Origin: DATGZH01 sp035297265
Lineage (GTDB): Bacteria > Actinomycetota > Acidimicrobiia > Acidimicrobiales > RAAP-2
Assembly: GCA_035297265.1 (NCBI GenBank)
Contig: DATGZH010000042.1
Location: 1-64,000, forward strand
Reading direction: 5' to 3'
Length of the DNA: 64,000 nt
The notes below the pieces were generated by a model, which saw nothing but the letters and a program-made list of their open reading frames with translations, was not told the origin of the DNA and ran no database searches. The position numbers and the translations under genes were made by a program. This document shows, piece after piece, positions 28,527-35,752 of the stretch (position 1 is the first letter of the stretch; each line of letters begins with the position of its first letter).

Positions 28527-28670
28527 TCAGCGGCGGTGGCGGCGCAGCTCCCCTTCGACGTCGGACTCGGTGAGCGGGCGGCGGAAGAAGGCGTTCCAGG
28601 CGTGCAGGACGAGGCCGACGCCCCGGCCCACCTCGCCGTTCCGGCCGCGCCGTCCATGGTAGGAGGCCAC
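28527..28670 (-). CDS. Short 47-aa protein or gene fragment at the island edge
   Basis: A 47-codon frame with GTG start at 28670 gives a product ending VLHAWNAFFRRPLTESDVEGELRRHRR, which reads like a natural protein C-terminus. The coding side is high-GC like the core genome, whereas sequence just beyond 28680 turns AT-richer. In the same frame a TAG blocks extension. It may be the end of a gene cut off when the neighbouring island arrived, or a small intact protein. No family recognised. Confidence 0.4.
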   Translation of the reverse strand: MASYHGRRGRNGEVGRGVGLVLHAWNAFFRRPLTESDVEGELRRHRR

Positions 28671-28773
28671 GACCTCACCACCTTGATCGGAGAGGACTGT
28701 GTCGCGCTCCTACGAAACCTTGATGCTGTCTTGAGGCCACCTTGAATGTTTGTAATGAATCCATCGTTGACTC

Positions 28774-29433
28774 TTACTGTTGGCTGACGACCAAGTAGAT
28801 GCTGTTTCCAATCAGCCAAAAGCCAAGCACCAATGACACGATGATGATTACTTGATCTGTGTTGTTGTCCAGCCACGAACGCAGACGGGCAAGGGTGGCC
28901 TGGCCCTTCGTGGGCCAGAAGCCGACGTAGATTTCCATCGTTATATAGGTTGCAGTTGCAACGAGGCAGAACAGAATGAGGGCGAGTGATGACTCCCAGG
29001 AGGAGAGTTTTGCCTCCATGATGGTGGCCACGCCTGCCGCGACAAGCCCCCATGGCTGGGTCAGAGGACCGAGGGCGATGGCGAACCAGGTCGACATGTT
29101 GTCGATCCCTGTCTGCCACCTCGGGACCTTCTTTGGCTCCTTCGGCTCACTCAACTTGCGACGCCTCCGCATGGCAATGATCACGAGCACCACACCGATG
29201 GCGATCTTCACTGCAAGTGCAGCCAGGGATGGTGCTGTGCTCGGCTTCGGAGGGTTGTTGCCCGTCACAACGAGAGTGAATGCAATGACCAGGGCTAGCG
29301 ACACGAGCCAGCCGAAGATGAACGCAGCTCCTTTCCGCACTCCGTTCTTCGACGCGAGGACCAGGATGAATGCCGTAAGTGGGATCGGCTCGAGGGAGAT
29401 CGCCAGGCCGATCAGCAGAAGATTAAGAACCAT
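28774..29433 (-). CDS. GAP-family (Sap/SfLAP) membrane protein 1
   Basis: Integral membrane protein of 219 residues with about six transmembrane helices and the GAP/SfLAP pattern: an N-terminal SLEPIPLTAFILVLAS with conserved prolines, GWLVSLALVIAF, a central basic loop RRRRKLSEPKEPKK, and a PLTQPWGLVAAG motif. Relatives in mycobacteria are called sulfolipid-1-addressing proteins and belong to the LysE-like exporters. Start taken as ATG 29433 with GGGA before it; a TTG four codons upstream is possible. Base composition is distinctly lower in GC than the core genes. Confidence 0.82.
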   Translation of the reverse strand: MVLNLLLIGLAISLEPIPLTAFILVLASKNGVRKGAAFIFGWLVSLALVIAFTLVVTGNNPPKPSTAPSLAALAVKIAIGVVLVIIAMRRRRKLSEPKEPKKVPRWQTGIDNMSTWFAIALGPLTQPWGLVAAGVATIMEAKLSSWESSLALILFCLVATATYITMEIYVGFWPTKGQATLARLRSWLDNNTDQVIIIVSLVLGFWLIGNSIYLVVSQQ

Positions 29434-29613
29434 TGCGAGTCCCAAGGTATCGCAGCGCCTTGACAGCGCAGGCAGGCCGATAGGCCCTAAAGGTGCCCCA
29501 CTTCGCGCGGGAGTGGGGCACGCGGGCTGCTCTCAGCGGCACGATTCAGGACCTCAGCCTAGAGTGCCCTCCGGCAGCTCGAGTTGCCGCCAACAGTGCC
29601 AGGAGGGCAGCCA
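29434..29613. other. Intergenic region with a perfect 10-bp hairpin
   Basis: This gap upstream of GAP protein 1 has no convincing gene. GTGCCCCACT (29493-29502) and AGTGGGGCAC (29512-29521) form a perfect inverted repeat with a 9-base loop. It could be an operator for the minus-strand GAP gene or a terminator without T-tract. Confidence 0.45.
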
Positions 29614-29961
29614 TCAAAGCTCGCCTTGGCCGATGAGCAGATCGTGATCCGCGACGTCGGCGGCCACGTCGATCACCGCATTTCCCGCGAGCAACTCGGC
29701 GACCATGTTCGCCGAGTTGCTACACCTCAGCGGTGTCGGCATTGCACTCACTGGCGATTTCGTCGATTCCGATGACGTGTTGCGCAGTCCGAGCGGAACC
29801 CCGTTCCACACGAGCACATCGCGCACCAAGCGACCAACCGAGAGAGTGGCCCTGGTCGCAGGAATCTCGACCCGTGGGCCAGAATCGAAGTCACCCTCGA
29901 TGCGGCTACCAGCTGGCCGTCGGAGGAGGTCGTCGAGACCGACCGATCCTGCGCCAGTCAT
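29614..29961 (-). CDS. Uncertain 115-aa ORF after the SHOCT-partner-like gene
   Basis: ATG 29961 lies 13 bp after the stop of the preceding minus-strand gene. The product begins MTGAGSVGLDDLLRRPAGS and ends MVAELLAGNAVIDVAADVADHDLLIGQGEL. The middle is low in structure and the opposite strand is also open, so coding is doubtful. A 13-bp inverted repeat at 29690-29721 lies inside it. It may be a decayed third gene of the DUF6325 operon. No family recognised. Confidence 0.3.
   Translation of the reverse strand: MTGAGSVGLDDLLRRPAGSRIEGDFDSGPRVEIPATRATLSVGRLVRDVLVWNGVPLGLRNTSSESTKSPVSAMPTPLRCSNSANMVAELLAGNAVIDVAADVADHDLLIGQGEL
29690..29721. repeat. Perfect 13-bp inverted repeat
   Basis: AGCAACTCGGCGA and TCGCCGAGTTGCT flank a 6-base loop CCATGT. 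It is long and perfect, within the doubtful ORF, so it may be a terminator-like or recombination-related structure rather than codons. Confidence 0.7.
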
Positions 29962-29974
29962 CGCCGACCTGACC

Positions 29975-30157
29975 TCAGCGCCGGTCCCTGCGATCGTCCC
30001 GCCGATCGCCCCGATCGTCCCGGCGATCCTCCCGCCGGTCACGGCGACGGCCCACTCCGTGTGCGACGACGGCAGCCGTTCCCGCCACGGCCGCCGTTCG
30101 CACGACAGGTCCCCCGATGACGCCGCGCCGACCCATTCGTCCTCGTCCAAGTGGCAT
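29975..30157 (-). CDS. Short basic protein with one hydrophobic segment (60 aa), SHOCT-partner-like
   Basis: 60-residue product: MPLGRGRMGRRGVIGGPVVRT, then a hydrophobic stretch AAVAGTAAVVAHGVG, then an Arg/Asp repeat RRDDRGDRRDDRRDRR to the stop. Proteins with this start usually go on to a linker and a C-terminal SHOCT helix, next to DUF6325 genes. The SHOCT part is missing here, so the gene may be shortened. RBS GGGAG; only 1 bp separates it from the DUF6325 stop, so they form one operon. Confidence 0.6.
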   Translation of the reverse strand: MPLGRGRMGRRGVIGGPVVRTAAVAGTAAVVAHGVGRRRDRREDRRDDRGDRRDDRRDRR

Positions 30158-30158
30158 G

Positions 30159-30605
30159 TCAGTCTCCCTTCTCGTCGGCCTCGAGCGAGGCCAAGATGGC
30201 CTGAATCGGAATGCGCCCGTTGGCGATGAGCTGACCACCGGCGCGGCGGGCGGCAGAGGCGAACGGTGCGGCCCAAGCGTTCTCCCACACCAGGACCCCG
30301 GCGGTCGTCCCTGGCTCCATCGCCACAGCTAGGTCGGCGACGTCGTCCGCCGCCAGCAGATCGGCCAATTGCGTCTCGGCGGTCCGGAGCTCGTCGACGT
30401 CTTCGAGGTCCTCGATCTCAAGCGCCTCGATGTTCCCGTCGGCGTCCTTGGCGAGGACAAGTAGATCCAAGATCCGGATCGTGCCGTTGTCGACGAGCTT
30501 CGCGAGCTCCTCGGCCATCTCGCCGGTGAAGTGCGAGACCCCTGGGGGGAACTCGACCACCAGGTAGTCGACCGGCCCGAGTTCGTCGATGTCAGTCTCT
30601 GGCAT
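30159..30605 (-). CDS. DUF6325 family protein
   Basis: 148-residue acidic soluble protein: GPVDYLVVEFPPGVSHFTGEMAEELAKLVDNGTIRILDLLVLAKD at the start and a second half ending GGQLIANGRIPIQAILASLEAD. This ferredoxin-like-looking duplicated layout is the DUF6325 family, found in actinobacteria beside SHOCT and stress-type genes. AAAGGTGATCACC precedes ATG 30605. Function unknown; membrane-stress or envelope roles are only suggested by neighbours. Confidence 0.75.
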   Translation of the reverse strand: MPETDIDELGPVDYLVVEFPPGVSHFTGEMAEELAKLVDNGTIRILDLLVLAKDADGNIEALEIEDLEDVDELRTAETQLADLLAADDVADLAVAMEPGTTAGVLVWENAWAAPFASAARRAGGQLIANGRIPIQAILASLEADEKGD

Positions 30606-30725
30606 TGGTGATCACCTTTCGCTCCCGCGGGTGTGCCGCCTGGTCCAACTTCTACATCTGTAGCCAGTGAATCAGCCGGCACGGCCATTCCCTAGGGGCG
30701 AAGGTCCCGACCGGTGCGGGTTCCG

Positions 30726-31433
30726 TCAGCGGGTGTGTCGCGCTGGGTCCGGTGGCGACGGCCACGGCGTCGCGCCCATCCGGCGGGCCGAACGCAATTC
30801 CTCACTGCGCAGCGTGGCAAGGGGAATGGCCTCCAGGTCACCCGCTGCCACGAGATAGTCCTCGAAGAGGCGCCATCCGAGGCCCAAAGCGACGATCTGT
30901 GCGGCCCTCAGGCGCGCTGCATCGGGATCGAGCCCGTAGCCCACCTCGAGCGTCGTTGCAATGCTGCGAACCGGATTGAACCCTGGTCGACCGACGAGTT
31001 CCCCTGAGATGGCCAGGGCACCGGCGATCCGGGCCCATCGGCCCGCGACGGTGTCGGTGCCGTGACCTTGCCCAGATAGGGGATCTGCAATGACATCCTC
31101 CGCGAGTTGGTCCGAAAGGTCCTCGAACACGGCCGACACCAGCTGCGCCCGGTTCCCGATGTAGCGCCGGATCTGCGAGAGGTCCACGTCCGCTTCGGCC
31201 GCGATGTCACGTAACGACACGGCGTCGATCCCACGGGTGGCGAATAGGAGAGCTGCAGCGTCGAACACGGCGCGCCGGACCTGATCAGGACCAACCGGGG
31301 ATCCGGGTGCTCTTCGCGGTCCCCGGTTCTTCGTTGCAGGGCGCTGGGACGGGTCCGAGACCTGACGAGGGATGCCGGAGTCTGAGGTTGGGGTTGTCCT
31401 GGTGCTCGACCGCGACGACTTTGAGTTCCTCAC
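30726..31433 (-). CDS. TetR family regulator of the island
   Basis: TetR-like regulator with helix-turn-helix VRRAVFDAAALLFATRGIDAVSLRDIAAEADVDLSQIRRYIGNRAQLV, then a helical ligand domain containing IAGALAISGELVGRPG. The start is unclear: the HTH begins about 50 residues into the frame and the only candidates are GTG 31433 or a TTG upstream; GTG is used here. It stands divergent to the SHOCT-sulfatase-GAP operon across a 247-bp gap and next to the DUF6325 operon, so it may control either. Confidence 0.8.
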   Translation of the reverse strand: MRNSKSSRSSTRTTPTSDSGIPRQVSDPSQRPATKNRGPRRAPGSPVGPDQVRRAVFDAAALLFATRGIDAVSLRDIAAEADVDLSQIRRYIGNRAQLVSAVFEDLSDQLAEDVIADPLSGQGHGTDTVAGRWARIAGALAISGELVGRPGFNPVRSIATTLEVGYGLDPDAARLRAAQIVALGLGWRLFEDYLVAAGDLEAIPLATLRSEELRSARRMGATPWPSPPDPARHTR

Positions 31434-31680
31434 GCTGCAATTGAGCCACAAGCTGACCGTGCCCGGGAGAAGAAGGTCACAAGGCCCCCGTTCTCGCAGC
31501 AGCGTGTCGGGGCGTCGTCACGACAGACCGATCTCGTCCACCGGCCCACCCAAGCGATTTGACTCGGGGGGACCTATGGCCCTACTGCCCGAAGCGCGTC
31601 CGCGCGAGTGTAGAAATTCCACAGACTTGGCCAACCATGATCGACCACGGTGGCCCTGCACAACGGCGCAAGGAGGAGTG
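31434..31680 (+). promoter_or_regulatory. Upstream region of the SHOCT-sulfatase-GAP operon
   Basis: Between the TetR gene and the operon. A -35-like TTGACT lies at 31559-31564, but no convincing -10 at 17 bp (TACTGC at best). RBS AAGGAGG is at 31670-31676. No clear palindromic TetR site was seen. Confidence 0.3.
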
Positions 31681-32085
31681 ATGATCCTCGCCAGCTATCA
31701 ATACCCGATTCTCGATTTCTTCCTGACGATGCTGTATTTCTTCCTCTTCGTCATCTGGATCTGGCTCCTGATCACGGTGTTCGTCGACATCTTCCGCAGC
31801 CACGACATGGGCGGTTGGGCCAAGGCGCTGTGGGTGATCTTCGTCATCATTCTCCCCTTCCTCGGAGTCTTCGTGTACCTGATCGCCCGCGGCGGCAAGA
31901 TGCACGAGCGGGCGGCCCAAGAGGCAGCCCAGCAGCAGAAGGCCTTCGACGAGTACGTCAAGGAGACGGCAGGCACCGGCGCCAGCACGGCCGACGAGGT
32001 CTCCAAGCTGGCCGACCTCAAGTCCCGAGGTGTCATCACCGACGCCGAGTTTGAGACCCAGAAGGCCAAGATCCTGGCCACCTGA
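31681..32085 (+). CDS. PLDc_N / SHOCT membrane protein
   Basis: 134-residue protein with two transmembrane helices (MLYFFLFVIWIWLLITVFVDIF at about 17-38; ALWVIFVIILPFLGVFVYLIA at about 48-68), the layout of phospholipase-D-nuclease N-terminal (PLDc_N) proteins with the basic RGGKM after helix 2. A Gln/Ala-rich linker leads to a C-terminal SHOCT helix pair, LADLKSRGVITDAEFETQKAKIL. Strong RBS AAGGAGGAG. First gene of an operon with arylsulfatase 14 bp later; probably a membrane scaffold or stress protein. Confidence 0.88.
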   Translation: MILASYQYPILDFFLTMLYFFLFVIWIWLLITVFVDIFRSHDMGGWAKALWVIFVIILPFLGVFVYLIARGGKMHERAAQEAAQQQKAFDEYVKETAGTGASTADEVSKLADLKSRGVITDAEFETQKAKILAT

Positions 32086-32099
32086 TCAAGGAGCTGTAC

Positions 32100-34460
32100 A
32101 TGTCCAAGACGTTCAACGGCAGCATCGCCCTCGACATCCGAGACTCGGAACCCGACTGGAGCCCGTATCTGCCGCCGAAGGCCCCGGAAGGGGCGCCGAA
32201 CGTGCTCATTGTGGCGTGGGATGACCTGGGCTACGCCGCGATGGACTCTTACGGCGGGCCTGTCTCGTGTCCGAACATGGCCCGCATCGCGGAGAGGGGC
32301 GTAAGGTTCGCCAACTTCCATACCACCGCACTGTGCTCGCCCACCCGAGCGTCGCTGCTCACCGGCCGCAACGCCACATCGAACGGCATGGCGACCATCG
32401 CCGAGTTCTCCGCAGGGTTCCCCGGCATCTCGACGCGCATACCTTTCGAGAACGGCTTCATCTCCGAGGTCCTCGCCGAGCAGGGCTACAACACGTACTG
32501 CGTGGGCAAGTGGCACCTGACCCCGGGTGAGGAGTGCAACACGGCCGCGTTCAAGGGGAGGTGGCCGCTCGGTCGGGGCTTCGAGCGGTTCTACGGCTGG
32601 CTCGGCGGAGAAACCAACTCCTGGTACCCGGATCTCGTGGAGGACAACCGCCAGGTCGAGCCTCCGGGTCGGCCCGAGGACGGCTATCACCTCGCCGACG
32701 ACCTGTCGGACAAGGCGATCGGTTTCATCCGTGACGCCAAGGTCATCGATCCGGACAAGCCGTTCTTCATGTACTTCGCGCCGCAGGCCGGCCACGCGCC
32801 CCACCACGTGCCGAGCGAGTGGGCCGACCGCTACAAGGGCGTCTTCGACCAAGGGTACGAGGCCATCCGGACCGGGATCCTTGAGCGCCAGATCGAGTTG
32901 GGGCTGCTGCCAGAGGGGACCGAGCTCTCACCTATCAACCCGCACGGTGAGCCCGGTCGCACTGGTCCCGACGGCCAGCCGTGGCCTCTCCTCGACACGG
33001 TCAGGCCATGGGAGTCACTGAGCGACGACGAGCGCAGGCTCTTCGTCCGCATGGCCGAAGTCTTCGCCGGCTACATCTCGTACTACGACGACCAGTTCGG
33101 TCGGATCCTCGATTATCTCGAGGAGTCCGACCAGCTCGACAACACGCTCATCGTAGTGATCTCCGACAACGGCGCCAGCGGCGAAGGTGGACCGAACGGC
33201 AGCTTCAACGAGTGGCGGTTCTTCAACGGTGTGCCCGACACCACCGAAGGGACCCTGCCCCACATCGACGAGCTCGGCACCCCCCAGTCCTACAACCACT
33301 ACAACACCGGCTGGGCCTGGGCCCTCGACACACCGTTCCCGTACTGGAAGCGGTGGGCGGGCGCTGAGGGTGGTGTGTCGGACATGTGCATCGTGTCGTG
33401 GCCGGCTCGCATCGGAGCCAGCGCCGATCCGCGCCAGCAATACGTCCACGTGGTCGACGTGGTGCCGACCCTGTACGACCTGTTGGGTATCGAACCCCCG
33501 GAGGTCATCAAGGGATACCTGCAGAGCCCCATCGAAGGCGAGAGCTTCGCCGCCTCGCTGAAAGATGCCGCCGCGCCCGGTCGAAGCACGCAGTTCTACT
33601 CGATGCTCGGGCAGCGATCTCTCTATCATGACGGCTGGCTCGCGTCGACGCTCCACCCACCGATCAGCGGTTGGGGCAACTTCGAACACGACGAATGGGA
33701 GCTGTACCACCTGGCTGAGGATCGGGCGCAACTGCACAATCTGGCTGCGAGCGAACTCGGGCGCCTCCAGTCGATGAAGGACCTGTGGTTCTACTACGCC
33801 GGCATCTACAAGGGACTGCCTCTCGACGACCGTGCCGCCATCGAGCAGATCCTGGCCGAACGGCCCCTCGGGGGCCCGCTGCGGGCCCAGTACACCTACT
33901 ACCCGAACGCCGCCGACGTACCCGAATCGGCCGGTGTCGCCATCGGCGGCCGCTCTTACACCATCGCGGCCGGCGTGACTCTGGACTCGGCCGACGCCGA
34001 GGGCGTGCTCTTCGCCCACGGAGGCGTGGCCGGCGGCCACAGCCTGTACGTCAAGGACCAGCACCTTCACTACGCCTTCAACTGGGTCGGCACGGTCCTG
34101 CAGACCGTCAGCTCAGCGGGCCAACTCGCGCCCGGCCCCCACGTCGTCACGGCAGAGTTCACAGCCACCGGTCGCAGCGAGCGTGCCGACATGCCCGGCG
34201 CGGCGGGCACGCTCACGCTGTTCGTGGACGACGAGGCGGTCGGCTCGGACCAGATCGTGACCCAACCTGGCGCATTCTGCCTCATCGGCGACGGTATCTG
34301 CGTGGGACGTGATAGCGCATCGCCGGTGACCCCTGACTACGCGGACCGCGGCACGTTCCCATTCACGGGCGGCACCATCGACAAGGTTGTGATCGACGTC
34401 TCAGGCGACCGCTACATCGATCATGAGGCCCAGGTTCGCGCCTGGTTCTCCATCGACTGA
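32100..34460 (+). CDS. Arylsulfatase (formylglycine-type sulfatase)
   Basis: 786-residue type I sulfatase that hydrolyses sulfate esters. No signal peptide, so probably cytoplasmic. Metal site VAWDDLGYA (about 40), formylglycine signature CSPTRASLLTGR with Cys near residue 79, GKWHLTP, GHAPHH, and SDNGASGEGG near 353. The last 170 residues form an extra beta-rich domain (GGRSYTIAAGVTLDSADAEGVLFAHGG) found in long AtsA-like sulfatases. The Cys must be converted by a formylglycine-generating enzyme not present in this window. Operon with the SHOCT protein and GAP protein 2. Confidence 0.93.
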   Translation: MSKTFNGSIALDIRDSEPDWSPYLPPKAPEGAPNVLIVAWDDLGYAAMDSYGGPVSCPNMARIAERGVRFANFHTTALCSPTRASLLTGRNATSNGMATIAEFSAGFPGISTRIPFENGFISEVLAEQGYNTYCVGKWHLTPGEECNTAAFKGRWPLGRGFERFYGWLGGETNSWYPDLVEDNRQVEPPGRPEDGYHLADDLSDKAIGFIRDAKVIDPDKPFFMYFAPQAGHAPHHVPSEWADRYKGVFDQGYEAIRTGILERQIELGLLPEGTELSPINPHGEPGRTGPDGQPWPLLDTVRPWESLSDDERRLFVRMAEVFAGYISYYDDQFGRILDYLEESDQLDNTLIVVISDNGASGEGGPNGSFNEWRFFNGVPDTTEGTLPHIDELGTPQSYNHYNTGWAWALDTPFPYWKRWAGAEGGVSDMCIVSWPARIGASADPRQQYVHVVDVVPTLYDLLGIEPPEVIKGYLQSPIEGESFAASLKDAAAPGRSTQFYSMLGQRSLYHDGWLASTLHPPISGWGNFEHDEWELYHLAEDRAQLHNLAASELGRLQSMKDLWFYYAGIYKGLPLDDRAAIEQILAERPLGGPLRAQYTYYPNAADVPESAGVAIGGRSYTIAAGVTLDSADAEGVLFAHGGVAGGHSLYVKDQHLHYAFNWVGTVLQTVSSAGQLAPGPHVVTAEFTATGRSERADMPGAAGTLTLFVDDEAVGSDQIVTQPGAFCLIGDGICVGRDSASPVTPDYADRGTFPFTGGTIDKVVIDVSGDRYIDHEAQVRAWFSID

Positions 34461-34480
34461 AGTTCTTCAAAGGAGTCGTC

Positions 34481-35158
34481 GTGGGCGCCGGGATCTCAGA
34501 AGTACTGACGTATGCTGTTGGCGTCGCCATCAGCCCGGTGCCGATCATCGCGGTGATCCTGATGCTCTTCTCAGCACGGGCCAAGGTCAACGGCCCGATG
34601 TTCCTGATGGGGTGGGTGGTCGCGCTCGGTGTGATAAGCGGGGTCGCCTATGCGGCGTCCGACGCCGCCGGGGCCGCTACCAGTAGCACCGCTATCAATA
34701 CCATCTCGTGGGGCCAAATCGTCCTCGGGGTGCTCCTGCTCCTCCTGGCCGGCCGCACCTGGCAGAAGCGCCCGGCGCCCGGCGCCGAGCCCAAAGGGCC
34801 GAAGTGGATGGCTGGTATCGATACCCTCACGCCTCTGAAGGCGCTTGGCCTCGGTCTCCTGCTGGCCGGGCTCAACCCGAAGAACCTATTGCTCACTCTC
34901 GGCGCGGCCGCGGGTCTGGCCGAGCTCGGACTGACCTCAACCGAGGCGCTCGTCTCGCTGATCGTGTTCGTGGTTGTCGGCAGCCTCACCATCGCAGGAC
35001 CGGTCATCTACTACCTCGTTGGCGGCAGCCGCGCCGAAACCGCCCTCCAGTCGCTGAGGGAGTGGCTGGCGGTACACAACGCTGCCATCATGACCGTGCT
35101 GTTCCTTGTGTTTGGCGTGAGTCTGATCTCCAAGGGCATCCCACCGCTCACCGTCTGA
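34481..35158 (+). CDS. GAP-family (Sap/SfLAP) membrane protein 2
   Basis: 225-residue, about six-helix membrane protein. GVAISPVPIIAVILMLFSARAKVNGPMFLMGWVVAL is the family's N-terminal pattern, followed by a basic loop KRPAPGAEPKGPKW and LAGLNPKNLLLTLGAAAGL. It is a paralogue of GAP protein 1 (28774-29433) and lies in opposite orientation at the other end of the island. GTG start with AAAGGAG. Co-transcribed with arylsulfatase; export of a sulfated or sulfate-released compound is a reasonable inference. Confidence 0.85.
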   Translation: MGAGISEVLTYAVGVAISPVPIIAVILMLFSARAKVNGPMFLMGWVVALGVISGVAYAASDAAGAATSSTAINTISWGQIVLGVLLLLLAGRTWQKRPAPGAEPKGPKWMAGIDTLTPLKALGLGLLLAGLNPKNLLLTLGAAAGLAELGLTSTEALVSLIVFVVVGSLTIAGPVIYYLVGGSRAETALQSLREWLAVHNAAIMTVLFLVFGVSLISKGIPPLTV

Positions 35159-35582
35159 GCAAGGGTTCAGGACCGACCCGCCTATCCCCTATGCCTTCCG
35201 ATCATCCATCGTTACCGGTGAGAGTTCGTGTTCCGCGCGATCACGGATTGCGCCATGCGTTGCTACTCGAGGGCAAGACTCCAAGCCACTGATCGGAGTT
35301 CGGCGACCCCGGCTCTGGGGCCGCGGCCAGGTTCACGAGGTCCTCCGCCGCGTCCTCCTTGCGTCAGTGCCGTACGGGGCGCCCCCCCAACGGTCAGCTC
35401 AACGACGTCGAAAGGGGGGGCCCGAGGGACCCCGCCACGTCTGGTCGTGGCTGCCACCCCTCCGCCCCGTGCCCCCTCCCTCCCCGGTTCCGGGTGGCCG
35501 CGGCGGGCGGGGTAGGTGCGGCACTTCCGCGGCCATAACCCTTATCCCGTGGCCGGCGCGGTGAGAGCGCCCCAGGGCAGAG
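35159..35582. other. Gene-free island edge before tRNA-Arg
   Basis: No credible gene in 424 bp. A run of seven C (35382-35388) can pair with seven G (35414-35420), a possible terminator for the sulfatase operon. Composition returns to high GC through this stretch. A near copy of the tRNA 3' end lies at 35564-35576. Confidence 0.5.
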
Positions 35583-35591
35583 CGCCCCAGG
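35564..35591. repeat. 13-bp direct repeat at the tRNA-Arg 3' end
   Basis: AGAGCGCCCCAGG occurs at 35564-35576 and 35579-35591. The second copy covers the 3' acceptor side of tRNA-Arg. Such duplications can mark an attachment site, but no integrase and no third copy at the far end of the island were found. Confidence 0.6.
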
Positions 35592-35654
35592 CAGGACTCG
35601 AACCTGCGCACCCGGCTCCGGAGGCCGGTGCTCTATCCGCTGAGCTACTGGGGC
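35583..35654 (-). tRNA. tRNA-Arg (anticodon CCG)
   Basis: Minus-strand cloverleaf of 72 nt: acceptor GCCCCAG/CTGGGGC, D stem GCTC/GAGC, anticodon stem CCGGC/GCCGG with loop CTCCGGA (anticodon CCG, reading CGG), a 4-base variable loop GTGC, T stem GCAGG/CCTGC with loop TTCGAGT, discriminator G. All stems pair perfectly. CCA is not encoded. Confidence 0.95.
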
Positions 35655-35741
35655 CCGAGCGAGGACCGATGGTAGTCCTCATCGCCGACGACCCGGTCGG
35701 TGTCACGGGCGCAAGCCGCGGCCGGCCGGGAGAGGTCCCGA

Positions 35742-35747
35742 TATCCT
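35742..35747 (+). promoter_or_regulatory. -10 of leaderless lysA
   Basis: TATCCT followed by five bases and then GTG 35753. No RBS precedes this start at a workable distance. Confidence 0.5.
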
Positions 35748-35752
35748 GCGCT

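Noticed and set aside
28510..28800. Left attachment-site copy of the tRNA-Arg 3' end
   Set aside because: I looked for GCCCCAGGCAGG-like sequence near the left edge of the island and found none, so the tRNA-integration idea stays unproven.
29705..30229. + strand ORF of 174 codons across the DUF6325 operon
   Set aside because: It starts inside the 13-bp inverted repeat, overlaps two better minus-strand genes and has an Arg/Ser/Pro-rich translation.
35516..35752. lysA starting upstream of 35753
   Set aside because: The frame would read through the tRNA-Arg gene; the -10 TATCCT sits directly before GTG 35753.
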